Assembly: GCA_021292165.1 (NCBI GenBank)
Contig: CM037877.1
Span: 84,413,691 to 84,477,690 of the forward strand
Length of the DNA: 64,000 nt
Direction: 5' to 3'
Source of the DNA: Shinisaurus crocodilurus
Lineage: Eukaryota; Chordata; Lepidosauria; Squamata; Shinisauridae
A program made the position numbers and the translations under genes. Under the pieces are notes generated by a model, which made no database searches, was not told the DNA's origin, and saw only the letters and a program-made list of their open reading frames with translations. Of the stretch, positions 43,965-53,494 are shown piece after piece; the first letter of the stretch is position 1, and each line of letters begins with the position of its first letter.

Positions 43965-44275
43965 TATAAGAGAACAGTTACCTGCCCCAAAGAGCTTACA
44001 ATCTAAAATGTAATATAGAGGCAACAACAAATGGTAGGAAGGGGTAAACCAGGGAGGAGTATGACATTATTTCAGTCAAACTTAACTTTCAGCCTACTTT
44101 CCCCACATTGTGCAAGAAACTTGTTTTAAAGATCTCCCTCCACTGTAAAAATGGATCCCTCCATGGTGGCTTTGTTCTCATTAGCAGTTTGCCAAAGAAA
44201 TACTAATATTTAACATTTAGATATCGCTGAGTGTGCAAAGTGGCTCACAGGCCCACCCTGCAAGCTCCTATTTTC
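43965..44275. mobile_element. Possible old L2-like fragments
   Basis: CCCCAAAGAGCTTACAATCT (about 43985-44004) and TATCGCTGAGTGTGCAAAGT (about 44222-44241) resemble blocks of old L2-type 3' ends. Divergence is high and the limits are uncertain. Confidence 0.4.
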
Positions 44276-44541
44276 TCCACTCAGAAAAAAACATTTGGGC
44301 TCTATTGTACTTTATTAAAAAAAAAAAAGAACAACAACACTGTGATTGAACAATAATGCCAATATGGAATGATGATGCTTGTTGCTACTATTTGAGGTAG
44401 TTGGGATTTTTTCTTTCTTGCTCTTGAGGAGGGTGTGTTTTCTGCTAACTCCCTTCTAATGCATTAAAAAAACAAAATAATCCAAAATCCCTGCAGAATA
44501 ATCCTAATCATTACTGTAGAGAGCTTTCTACATTGCATTTC

Positions 44542-45215
44542 TGAAGGTGCGTGTGTGAAAGCAGAGACACGCGTGTGCTGGATGGGAGAATTAAAATCCT
44601 GTCTGTGTGTCAGAAGCCCATTTTTCTACACACAGATCTTCCAGATCTCACCCCCCTCTCTCTGCGCAGCGTTCCAGCGTGTTGGCTTGCAGCTGCTAGC
44701 CAGCTTGCCTGTAATCCGACACCAGCTCAGCTTCCCCCGGTTGCAGATTAATCCATGTAGCAAGGAAACACTCTGTAACTCCACAGGTCTATTTCTCTAC
44801 CTGTTTATTTACTTTAGCAAGTAATATTCTACAGAGCATACATTCCTAGTTACAGTCCATGTGCAGAGTACAATGCATAGCAAGCATTAGTTCCAGTGGA
44901 GTAGGTTGAGCTTTACTCCATCTAAGCAAAAACGCTACATTGTTGCATAAGTCCAGCAAGCAATAGTCAGAAGAAAAGAGAGAAGAGAGAACAGTCCTGC
45001 TCCTCTCTAAAATGGCTCCAGACAGAAAAACAAGTCAGTACGTCACCAGAACATCTAAACCATGTGACTAGCTCATACTGTTTCCCACACTTTAGTAACC
45101 CCTGCACGAGAGCACGAGATTCTAGAAAGACACAACAAACTTGTTTACCGCCATTCTGTTCCTTCCATGTGTAAACATTGTGCCACAGCTGGTGAATGTG
45201 ATTCATATCACAACA
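44542..45215 (-). repeat. Copia 3' LTR (complete)
   Basis: A 674-bp sequence that begins and ends with TG...CA. Its first 56 bp (plus coordinates 44542-44597, including GCAGAGACACGCGTGTGCTG) are identical to 50986-51041 in the other LTR. The boundary on the internal side is set by the adjacent purine tract GTGGGGGAA on the minus strand. Confidence 0.9.
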
Positions 45216-45224
45216 TTCCCCCAC
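45216..45224 (-). other. Copia polypurine tract
   Basis: GTGGGGGAA on the minus strand directly precedes the 3' LTR; it primes plus-strand synthesis in LTR elements. Confidence 0.8.
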
Positions 45225-45249
45225 AAGCTGTGATACACCCTGTTTACAT

Positions 45250-45795
45250 TTACTCAATGAGGCCTAGTGCCATCATTAGTTTCCTGTGTCTTACTACAGG
45301 CAATGGTTTTGTGAAAAGATCTGCCACCATATCCCCTGTTGCACAGTACTTGAGTTGTACCCATCCTTTCTGCACACAATCCTTTACATGAGAGTAACGA
45401 ACATCAATGTGCTTGGTTCTTGACTTACATTTTTCATTGAGAGCCATGCTTATGCAAGCTTGGTTGTCCTCAAAAATTGTAACAGCCTTGTCTACTGGTA
45501 TGTGCATATCAGCAAACAGTTGTTTGAACCACTCAATCTCATTGCATGCTTGAGATAAACTGATGAATTCAGATTCTGCGCTAGATACAGCCACACAAGA
45601 TTGCTTACGTGTGTACCAGTCAATCAAACTGTTATCATACAAAATTACAGTCCCACTTGTGGACTTCCTATCTGTTGCAGACCCCCAATCAGCATCAGTG
45701 TACACACAAAAACCTCCCTCTGTGTTGATGACAATTTCAGTTTGCAATTCATGGTACCGTTTAAATACCTTAACACACGTTTCACAGCTAGCCAA
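45250..45795 (-). pseudogene. Copia pol, RNase H part
   Basis: This frame holds the C-terminal RNase H of copia pol, which removes the RNA strand during reverse transcription. Seen motifs: VYTDADWGSATDRKSTSG (first catalytic Asp), SSAESEFISLSQACNEIEW (catalytic Glu), FEDNQACISMALN (second Asp) and RTKHIDVRYSHVKDCV, ending at a stop 25 bp before the polypurine tract. It is in a different frame from the reverse transcriptase: a one-base change at about 45745, just before EGGFCVYTDADW, separates the two. The Met is not a real start. Confidence 0.9.
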
Positions 45796-47345
45796 TCATA
45801 CATAGAAGGATTTTGCGTTTTCCTGCTAAGTATGTTTACAGCATTGCTGATGTCTGGCCTACTCACATTTGCCAAATATAGCAGGCTTCCAATAACACTT
45901 TGATATTTTCCAATATCCTCAAATTCAGTGTTATCTGTGTGTTTCTGATATTCAAGAGTCATTGGAGTGGTAACTGGGTTACAATTCTCCAATCCATGAA
46001 TTTCCAGCAATTTCTGAATTTTTCCACTTTGTTCAACCAAGAAAGAACCTTCCTCATCCTGGGATAATTGCATTCCAAGATAATGTTGTACCAAACCTAG
46101 ATCTTTCAGTTCAAAGTGTGCTTGCAATTCTTTTGCAATTTTGTCTTTTTGACTTACTGATTCTGTTATCAGCAATATATCATCAACAAAGACCAACAAA
46201 TACACCCAATGTCCTGGTTCTGTGTAATTTGTGTACAGACAGTGATCAGCCTTGCTTTGTTTGAATCCCAAGCTAATCAAAACTCTGTCCAGTTTTTGGT
46301 TCCAGCACCTAGCTGCTTGCTTTAACCCATATATGGACTTGTGCAGACAACATACAAGACTGGGATTTTCTACAAAACCTTTTGGTTGCATCATGTAGAT
46401 TTCCTCTTGTAATTCACCATATAGGAAAGCAGTTTTTACATCAAAATGAAATGCCATTATTTTTCTTTGTGCTGCCAATTTCAACAACAATCTGACAGTT
46501 GCATACCTTGTTGCTGGTGCAAACACGGAATCATAATCTATCCCATGTTTTTGTGCAAACCCTCTTGCCATGAGTCTCGCTCTGTACCTTTCCACCTGCC
46601 CCTGGTGATTTGATTTCACCTTGTACACCCATTTACAGGTGATTGCCTTGCGCCCTACAGGCAAAGATACCAGACTCCATGTTTTGTTAACATGCATTGC
46701 ATTGATTTCAACTTGCATGGCCTCAAACCAATCATTTTTCACCTTTGGTTCCATGCTCTGAATTTCCTCAAAACTTTGTGGTTCTAAAGCTATTTTGAGA
46801 GCTTTATGTACAACAGTTTGCCCACTTTGGAATTCATCCTGATATCTAACAGGTGTTTTGCGTTCTCGGGTTTAACGCCTTAGAGATTGTTCACCTCCCT
46901 CCTGTTCCCCAGATATCTGCCCAGTGGCTTGTTCTGTTTCAGAAACTTCCTGCTGTGTTTCAGACATTGCATGCATTGGCAATTCCACCAGCTGTTTCTG
47001 TTCATGTGTTTGCTCGTGAAAAATCACATCCCTGCTCAGAATTACCTTGTTGTGGTGTGGTGACCACAACCTGTACCCTTTTGTTTGTGCATCACACCCC
47101 AGCAGAAAACATTCAAAGCTTCTTGGAGACAGCTTTGTTCTGTTTTGAGCCTGTATATGAACAAAACATTTACACCCAAAAATGCGTACGTGTGCTATCT
47201 TTGGTTTCCTCCCATGAAACATTTCATATGGAGTTTTCACAGTTGTGGTGTTTGGTAACCTGTTCAGCAGGTAATTGGCATTTGACAGTGCATCCCCCCA
47301 GAAACGGTTTCCCACCTGTGAATCAGCTAATTGAGCCCTCATCAT
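45645..47345 (-). pseudogene. Copia pol, integrase C-part and reverse transcriptase
   Basis: One reading frame with a single internal stop (TAA at about 46872) covers the end of integrase (ANYLLNRLPNTTTVKTPYEM, then YEMFHGRKPKIAHVRIFGCK, copia-typical) and a linker. Beyond the stop comes reverse transcriptase: WVYKVKSN, ARLMARGFAQKHGIDYD, FDVKTAFLYGELQEEIYM, LLVFVDDILLI (catalytic Asp pair) and SVIGSLLYLANVSRPDI. Because the frame is the same on both sides, the break is a nonsense change, not a frameshift. The end merges by frameshift into the RNase H frame. Confidence 0.92.
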
Positions 47346-49207
47346 TTCCTGGAGTGTTCTGTTCTTTCAGCAACACCATTTTGAAATGGGGAGTATGGGT
47401 CCGTGACTTTGTGCCCAATACCCTTACTTTCCAAGAATTTCTTGAATTTTGTACTCATGTACTCTCCCCCACCATCTGTGAGCAATTCACCTATTGGGTA
47501 TTGTTTGTATCTGTTACCAGCCCATTTAACAAATGATTCAAATCTCTCTTGAACCTGAGATTTGTGCTGCAGAAGATAAACAAATCCAAATCGAGAATAG
47601 TCATCAACGAGTGTTATGTAGTACCTATTTCCCCCATAGCTGTTTTCAAATGGTCCAGCAACATCAGAGTGTACTAGCTCAAATATTCTTGTGCTAACTC
47701 TATCACTGTGTTTCTGAATGTTAGTTCTGTGTGACTTTGCTGTACTGCATACTTCACATTCCACATAATTAGAACAAGGTTTCATTTTCAAACCTTCACA
47801 CAGACCTGGCATCTTTTCGATGCTTCTGTAGTTGGCATGTGCGAACCTCTTATGGAAAATATGCACACAATTGTCATGGGGTTTACAATTTGCATACTTT
47901 GCCCTCTCATCATGTGTTACAAATGGATTTATAACATACAGAGAATTCTGCAGATCACCTTTTGCACAGACTATCCCTTCACGTGAAATCACACAGTTGC
48001 TGTCAGAAAAGCATATTTCAAAACCATTATTAGCTAATTGTGAAATACTTATCAAATTTGTATCCAGTTCCTGAACAAACAGTGCCCTCTGCTGACCCAA
48101 AGTAGCAAAGTCAATTGTTCCTGCAGCCAATACTTGTATTCTCTTTCCATCAGCTAATTCCACATGTTGATTAATTCCACATTCTTCCAGAGATTGAAAT
48201 ATGTCTCTAGAATTTGCCATGTGATGACTGGCCACAGAGTCCAAAATCCAAATGTTACTATCAGAAACTCCCACCCTAGCAATCAAACTTTTGCCCGTTT
48301 TAAATGCCTCCTCAGGTGCACTGGTAGTTTCTTGTTTGGTTTTTTTCTTTTTCTGTTTGCCCTTTGTACAGTCTTTTTTCAGATGTGATGTAGATCCACA
48401 AGAAAAGCATTTTTTCACTTTCAAAGCTGTAGCCTGGGTAACTCCCAGCTTATTGTAATTCCCAGCTTGGCTGTGTCCCGCGTCAGCCGAGCTGTCTGCT
48501 GATTTACGTCCAGCATTGTTTTTCTTCCTTTGCTGTTTCTCCCATTCAGAGAGAAGTTTGCCTGACACATATTCCATTGTCAGATTCTGATCTGGCTGCC
48601 CCTCCATCAATGTTACAATTGTATCATATGAAGAGTCCAGACTAGATAACAGAATAGAAACTTGATGTAGGGGATCTATTTGCATTCCCTGTGCTCTAAG
48701 CCTGTTAAACATGTCCCGAATTGTGCTCAGATGTTCTGGCATAGATCCACCTGGTTGTAAGCTCAACTTGTACAGCTTACGTGCAAGCAAAATTCTACTC
48801 CCTGCCGTCTGCATCTGGTACATGTCTCTTAGGGTGTCCCAGATCTGTTTTGCAGTGTCTAGAAACTGAATAAATGGCACCTGCGAACTTTCAACAGATA
48901 AACAAAGAATTGCCTTTGATTTATCATCTCGTTCCTTCCATTCATCATATGCTTGGTATCCCACTGCAACTGCGTCCTGTATTACTACATTCCAAAGCCT
49001 CGCATGGGTTAAATAATGCTGCATTTGGAAGTTCCATAATACATAGTTCGAGCCAGATAGTTTTTCCACTATCTGTGGGTTCAGAGCTGGTGCCACCGCC
49101 ATTTCTGTGACAGGGGGATTTTCTACCTCCTCCCCTTCAGAAACTTCAGCGTCGCTTGCCTCTGAGTATTCGGCCTTGAACAGAGCCTGCAAGCGTTCCG
49201 CGAACAC
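47342..49207 (-). pseudogene. Copia gag, protease and integrase core
   Basis: This frame of 621 codons continues upstream across the CR1 insertion to the probable start at 50799. Gag (UBN2-like) occupies about residues 40-230; the zinc knuckle is Cys267-Cys270-His275-Cys280. The protease motif is ILDSV at 321-325, where the usual DSG is DSV (Gly to Val), which should abolish activity. The integrase zinc site has His452/His457 and Cys484/Cys487, and the catalytic residues are Asp515 (LVHSD), Asp578 (LLTDG) and Glu614 (NGVAER). A one-base deletion near 47368 then shifts the frame into the next piece. Confidence 0.93.
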
Positions 49208-49459
49208 ATCCCCCTCTTCCAGTCAGTCTGACATCAATCCCCGGGAAGATTTTTGAGCAGATTATAAAGAAGTCAGTCTGCAAGCACCTTGAAAACAATG
49301 CAGTGATTACTAGAAGCCAGCATGGATTTGTCAAGAACAAATCCTGTCAGACTAATCTGATCTCATTTTTTGATCGGGTAACCTCCCTTGTGGACTGTGG
49401 GAATGCTGTGGACATTATATACCTGGACTTCAGTAAAGCTTTCGACAAAGTGCCTCATG

Positions 49460-49620
49460 TGGCTTACGCTGGCTCAGCTTGTCTGAGTGTGGAAAGCTAA
49501 GCAGGGTCAGGCCTGGTTGTTACTTGGATGGGAGATCCCTCCTCTAGTTTCCTGCATTGAGCAGGGGGTTGGACTCGATAGCCTTGTAGGCTCCTTCCAA
49601 CTCTATGATCTATGAAATCT
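49460..49620 (+). mobile_element. 5S-rRNA-derived SINE with CR1 tail, complete, inside a CR1
   Basis: The 161-bp insert splits the CR1 reverse transcriptase between CCTCATG and ATATCCTG; uninterrupted copies read straight through at 58176. Only a 3-bp ATG repeat flanks it. The head resembles the 3' half of 5S rRNA with box A AGCTAAGCAGGG (49495-49506) and box C CTTGGATGGGAGA (49523-49535). A CTCTAGTTTCC linker and a tail matching the CR1 3' end (GCATTGAGCAGGGGGTTGGA, then CTATGATCTATGAAATC) follow. Confidence 0.9.
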
Positions 49621-50651
49621 ATGATATCCTGATTAGTAAGCTAGCTAAGAGTGGGCTAGATGGAACAACTATCAGGTGGATCCACAATTGGCTAAAGAAT
49701 CGGACTCAAAGAGTGCTTATCAATGGTTCCTTCTCAAACTGGGGAGAGGTAACGAGCGGGGTACCACAGGGCTCGGTCCTGGGCCCGGTGCTCTTCAACA
49801 TTTTTATTAATGACTTGGATCAGGAGGTACAGGGAATGCTTATCAAATTTGCAGATGACACAAAGTTGGGTGGAACAGCTAATACTCTGGAAGACAGAAA
49901 CAAAATTCAAAGTGACCTCGATAGGCTGGAGCGCTGGGCCGAAAACAACAGAATGAAATTTAATAGGGATAAATGCCAAGTGCTGCACCTAGGGAGAGGA
50001 AACCAAATGCAGAGTTACAGAATGGGGGACACTTGGCTCAACAATACTACAAGTGAGAAGGATCTTGGAATTGTGGTAGATCACAAACTGAATATGAGCC
50101 AGCAATGCGATGTGGCTGCAAAGAAGGCAAATGCAATTTTGGGCTGTATTAATAGAAGTATAGCTTCCAAATCGCGGGAAGTGATAATTCCCCTTTACTC
50201 GGCACTGGTTAGGCCTCATCTTGAGTACTGCGTCCAGTTCTGGGCACCTCACTTTAAGAAGGACATAGACAAACTGGAGAGGGTTCAGAGGAGGGCAACA
50301 AGGATGATAAAGGGACTGGAAACAAGGCCCTATGAGGAGAGACTGAAAGAACTGGGCATGTTTAGCCTTCAGAAGAGGAGACTGAGGGGAGATATGATCG
50401 CACTCTTTCAGTATTTGAAGGGATGTCACACAGAGGAGGGCAAAGATCTCTTCTCGTTCATCCCAGTTTGCAGGACACGGAATAATGGGCTCAAGTTACA
50501 GGAACCTAGATTCCACCTAAACATCAGGAAAAATTTCCTGACTGTCAGAGCAATAAGACAATGGAATCAACTACCTAGGGAGGTGGTGGGCTCTCCCACT
50601 CTGGAGGCATTCAAGGTGCAGCTGGACAGACATCTGTCAGAGATGCTTTGA
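49605..50651 (+). pseudogene. CR1 ORF2 fragment (reverse transcriptase C-half)
   Basis: An undamaged frame of 348 codons starts just before the 5S SINE junction and continues as ILISKLAKSGLDGTT, with GVPQGSVLGP, the catalytic FADDTKLGG and the C-terminal WNQLPREVV region to the normal stop. The upstream part (49303-49458, through FDKVPH) is in the same ORF2 but is cut by the 5S SINE. Gly in PQG is retained here, unlike in the full-length copy. Confidence 0.92.
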
Positions 50652-50736
50652 CCTAGATTCCTGCATTGAGCAGGGGGGTTGGACTCGATGGCCTTGTAGG
50701 CCCCTTCCAACTCTACTTTTCTATGATTCTATGATT

Positions 50737-50799
50737 CCCCCTCCTTACCGAAGGCCCTGGAGATTTTTCTTCTGTTTCGACGTCCTCCTTCTCTGCCAT
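50737..50799 (-). pseudogene. Copia gag N-terminal exon-like piece, cut off by CR1
   Basis: The Met codon at 50799-50797 on the minus strand opens a frame (MAEKEDVETEEKSPGP) that reaches the CR1 insertion at 50736. The sequence on the other side of the CR1 (49218 down) continues with EEGDVFAERL in a compatible frame, so this is the likely true gag start. A competing frame with Met at 50980, right in the primer-binding site, runs through a Gln-rich leader and is probably not coding. Confidence 0.75.
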
Positions 50800-50970
50800 A
50801 AATCACTGCAATCCCGGAGTTGAAGCTGTTGACACAGCTGTTAGAAAACAGGTCCTGCTGCTGCTGCTGCTGGCGTTGAAAGTCAGCCTGGTCCCGAACT
50901 GGTTCCGCTCGGTTCTGCTGGTTCTGGTCCAACGGTCCTGCTGGATCCGCCTGGTTCCGTCTGGTTCCGT

Positions 50971-50985
50971 CTGGACCCATAACCC
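50971..50985 (-). other. Copia primer-binding site, initiator tRNA-Met anticodon-region type
   Basis: On the minus strand GGGTTATGGGTCCAG directly follows the 5' LTR. It is complementary, with one mismatch, to the anticodon stem-loop of initiator tRNA-Met. Drosophila copia is known to use a half-molecule of this tRNA as primer, and this site fits that unusual mechanism instead of pairing with a tRNA 3' end. Confidence 0.8.
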
Positions 50986-51046
50986 TGAAGGTGCGTGTGT
51001 GAAAGCAGAGACACGCGTGTGCTGGATGGGAGAATTAAAATTAACA
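50986..51046 (-). repeat. Copia 5' LTR remnant with internal deletion
   Basis: The inner 56 bp are identical to the 3' LTR and the last 4 bp before the target duplication (AACA) match the outer LTR end. About 613 bp between them are missing, which removes most of the U3/R region. Confidence 0.78.
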
Positions 51047-51051
51047 ATTTC

Positions 51052-51853
51052 AGCATGTGTTAGAAAAAGACTTTCACATGGAGTACACAGGTAGAGCCAA
51101 ATAAAATTTACCACTGCTCTGAAAACAGAATAACAGTGCAATCCCGGGTGACCAGCCAGATGGGCGATTCATAATTGTAATAAATAAATAAATAATAAAT
51201 AAAATGTGTTCTCAGAAGTAAGTCCTATTACATTCAATGGATCTTACTCACAGGAAAATGTGTATATTTTAAAGCAATCTACCACACTGACCATCACATC
51301 TTGTGGCAGCAAATTGATTATGCATTGTGTGAAGGAGTATTGTATAATTGAGGGATAATTGTGAAATGCTGCTCCTTGCTAGAAGAACTTTTCCAGAATT
51401 ATATTATTATATAATATCTTATATATTATAATTATTACATTATTATATTATATATCATTTTATAATATTTTATCAGTGGCTTTTGTAAAAGTTTTTTTAT
51501 CTTATCGAAATCCTTAATTGTTGATATCTGGTGTTTTTCAGGGGGAGGTGTCAGTGCTTGCAGGGCAATCTCTTTTTATTTTAAAATGGTCAGGATTGGC
51601 ACAAATTCAACAGGTGAAGCTTACCCATCCCCAAACATGGAGCTTCAGAGAGAAGGGGAAGTTTCTTGCATTTCCTTCTGACACTGTATCTCACCTGTTA
51701 GAGGCACAGAGTCAGCTCTGTTAGGAAATAAAATCTTTGGCAATATAAAGATAGGAATCATGTGATAAATTCCCTCATTCACCTCTCCCTCGGTCCAGGC
51801 CAGGGCGTGCAGCCTCCACCTCCTTTTCTTTTCACCCAGCAGAGGCAGCAGGT

Positions 51854-51899
<46 letters not shown>

Positions 51900-52460
51900 C
51901 GCGCGCGCGTGCACACCCTCATGTCTGTTCCCTCCCTGCTTACTGTGGGCAGCAGTTGGCTTAAGCAGAGAATCTTAAAGGGGCCATGGGCAAAATTGCA
52001 GCTAAGCTAAAGGTTTTAGCTTTGCTGCAATTTTGCCCCTGGCCCTTTAAGAGCAGCTTAAAGTAGCTTTAATTTCTTGCATTGAATTAGAGGCCGTTCT
52101 TGAAGATTCTCGAAGACTGGGAGTGGCCTGTTAGGAAGTAGAGATAAGTAAGGGATGTGGTTGTGAAGGAAAGTCTGGTGTACACATGAACATTTGGTTA
52201 TTTAGAGCTTTTCTTGGTATGCATATGTGCTGCATCCCTTTCACTTCCTCACTTGAAGCACATCTTATGACTGGACATCTCAAATTATGCTGTGTGATTG
52301 GCTTTTTATGTGAGAATTGTGCCATTTCATCATTTGCTGGATCAATGACATCCATGAAGGACCAGCTTCTGCCATAAAGACTCAGCTGGCAAATGTGCAA
52401 GTTTGCACTATTATGCAGCATAAAAGCAAAGAAAAACAGAATGAAAACTACAGCAGGTTA
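51052..52460. other. Non-coding stretch with GT/GC and AT-rich tracts
   Basis: No gene was recognised. It includes an AAAT-type run (51177-51204), one short CTTACTC-type repeat (51205-51260), an AT-rich tract (51395-51470), a (GT)n(GC)n run (51856-51909) and an inverted pair AATTGCAGCTAAGCTAAAG / CTTTGCTGCAATTTTGCCC (about 51990-52040). Confidence 0.55.
51856..51909. repeat. (GT)n(GC)n microsatellite
   Basis: About 18 GT units followed by about 9 GC units. It is prone to form Z-DNA, as alternating purine-pyrimidine tracts do. Confidence 0.95.
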
Positions 52461-53191
52461 ACAAGAATAGTCTTATCTGATATAGCAATTGGTATCATCC
52501 TAAATAAAAAATTAATCTTGGGCAGAATCTTCATTTTAGTCAAAGCTATTCTACCAAACCAGGAAAGTCCAGGATGGCAAACAATTATTAATACATATTG
52601 TAATGGAGGGGGAAAGTCTAGGATTACTAAAACAAGATGGTATAAAGCGCAAAAAGCAGGGGGTTTGGGTCTTCCAAACTTAAAATGGTATTATATAGCT
52701 AATCAATTAAGACATACAGTGGATATTATAGCACGGCCTAAAGAAATAATGTAGTTGGAATTAGAAACATCTGAATTAAGAAATACTTTGGAGAATATAC
52801 TTTTTCTTAAAAAGAATAACAAAATGATAAAAAATATAGACAACCCCTTTTAAAGAAATTTGTTAGAGATTTGGAGTACTACGAGGAATATATTTATACC
52901 AGGGATTTCTCCTTTAACTCTGGTGGTGGCTCTAAACGACTTTCCCGAAAATTTAAGAGTGGATTTGGAGGGTATATTAAGAGAAGCAAGGGTTATTAGA
53001 TTATCGGATTGGGTGGAAAAGATGGGGACTAGAGACCAAATAATAGGAATTGTTGGGAGAAGAAGAGTGTCGTGGTTAAATTTATTACAGTTAGAACAGT
53101 GGTCGAAGAAATGGAAAAGGAAAACCAAGGATGAGAGAGATTTAACTAATTTTGAAAAGATTGTTATGTCTAGAGATGGTTTAGAAGGCGT

Positions 53192-53494
53192 TTGCCTCGC
53201 ACAGGCGTAGCGGGCCAAAATCGGCCCCACTCACGCCCACGTGAGGCTCGCGTGGACCTATCTCCATCAAGCAGCGGCTCGCCTCTCCGTGGCGAGCTGC
53301 CCGTTCCGCCCACGTTGGTCCGGTCCGGTCCCGTCCCGCTGGAAGTGACAGGACCAGCACGCCAGTCGGCGGCAGCTCGAGCGGCGTGGAGGATGCTCCG
53401 CGCCGCTCGGAAGAACGAGGCAGGGGGGCCACCGCCGCAGAGAATCATGGCGGCGGAGAGGCGAGCCCCCCAACAGGTACGTGAACACCGCTGG
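53192..53494 (+). mobile_element. CpG-rich element, copy G3, with near-perfect 8-bp duplication
   Basis: Comparison with the L1 at 27.3 kb shows a clean insertion between GAAGGCGT (53184-53191) and GAACGCGT (53495-53502), an 8-bp duplication with one mismatch. The left end (GGCGTAGCGGGCCAAAATCG) is shared with G2 and the mariner MITE core at 18.8 kb. The right end (CTCCGCGCCGCTCGGAAGAA to AACACCGCTG) is shared with G1. Near the right end ATGGCGGCGGAGAGGCGAGC is followed by CAACAG and GTACGT, which looks like a start codon, short exon and splice donor. The ends are not good inverted repeats, so the class is open. Confidence 0.7.

Larger units (their letters stand above)
49219..50736 (+). mobile_element. 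CR1 LINE, 5'-truncated, inserted in copia gag
   Basis: It starts within the ORF2 reverse transcriptase region (CAGTCAGTCTGACATCAATC) and runs through the 3' UTR to TCTATGATTCTATGAT. TCCCCCTC occurs on both sides (about 49210-49217 and 50736-50743), a likely short target duplication. The sequence is nearly identical to the full-length CR1 at 22.4 kb. A 5S SINE lies inside at 49460-49620. Confidence 0.93.
44542..51046 (-). mobile_element. Ty1/copia LTR retrotransposon, nearly complete, nested insertions
   Basis: A 5-bp duplication ATTTC flanks the element (44537-44541 and 51047-51051). In element order (minus strand) it has a 5' LTR with a large internal deletion (51046-50986), a primer-binding site abutting it (50985-50971), gag-pol (50799-45250), a polypurine tract (45224-45216) and a complete 3' LTR (45215-44542). 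The domain order gag, protease, integrase, reverse transcriptase, RNase H defines Ty1/copia. A 5'-truncated CR1 (49219-50736) interrupts gag. With that insertion removed and the LTR deletion counted, the original element would have been about 5.6 kb. Confidence 0.95.

Noticed and set aside
46853..47536. 227-codon plus-strand frame opposite copia pol
   Set aside because: Antisense shadow of the integrase/linker region; no independent domain.
49495..49535. 5S rRNA gene
   Set aside because: Only the promoter-containing half resembles 5S rRNA, and a CR1-type tail follows; it is a SINE.
50729..50980. Gln-rich 83-codon frame as the copia gag start
   Set aside because: It begins inside the primer-binding site and ends in the CR1 tail. 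The frame with Met at 50799 is the one that agrees with gag beyond the CR1.
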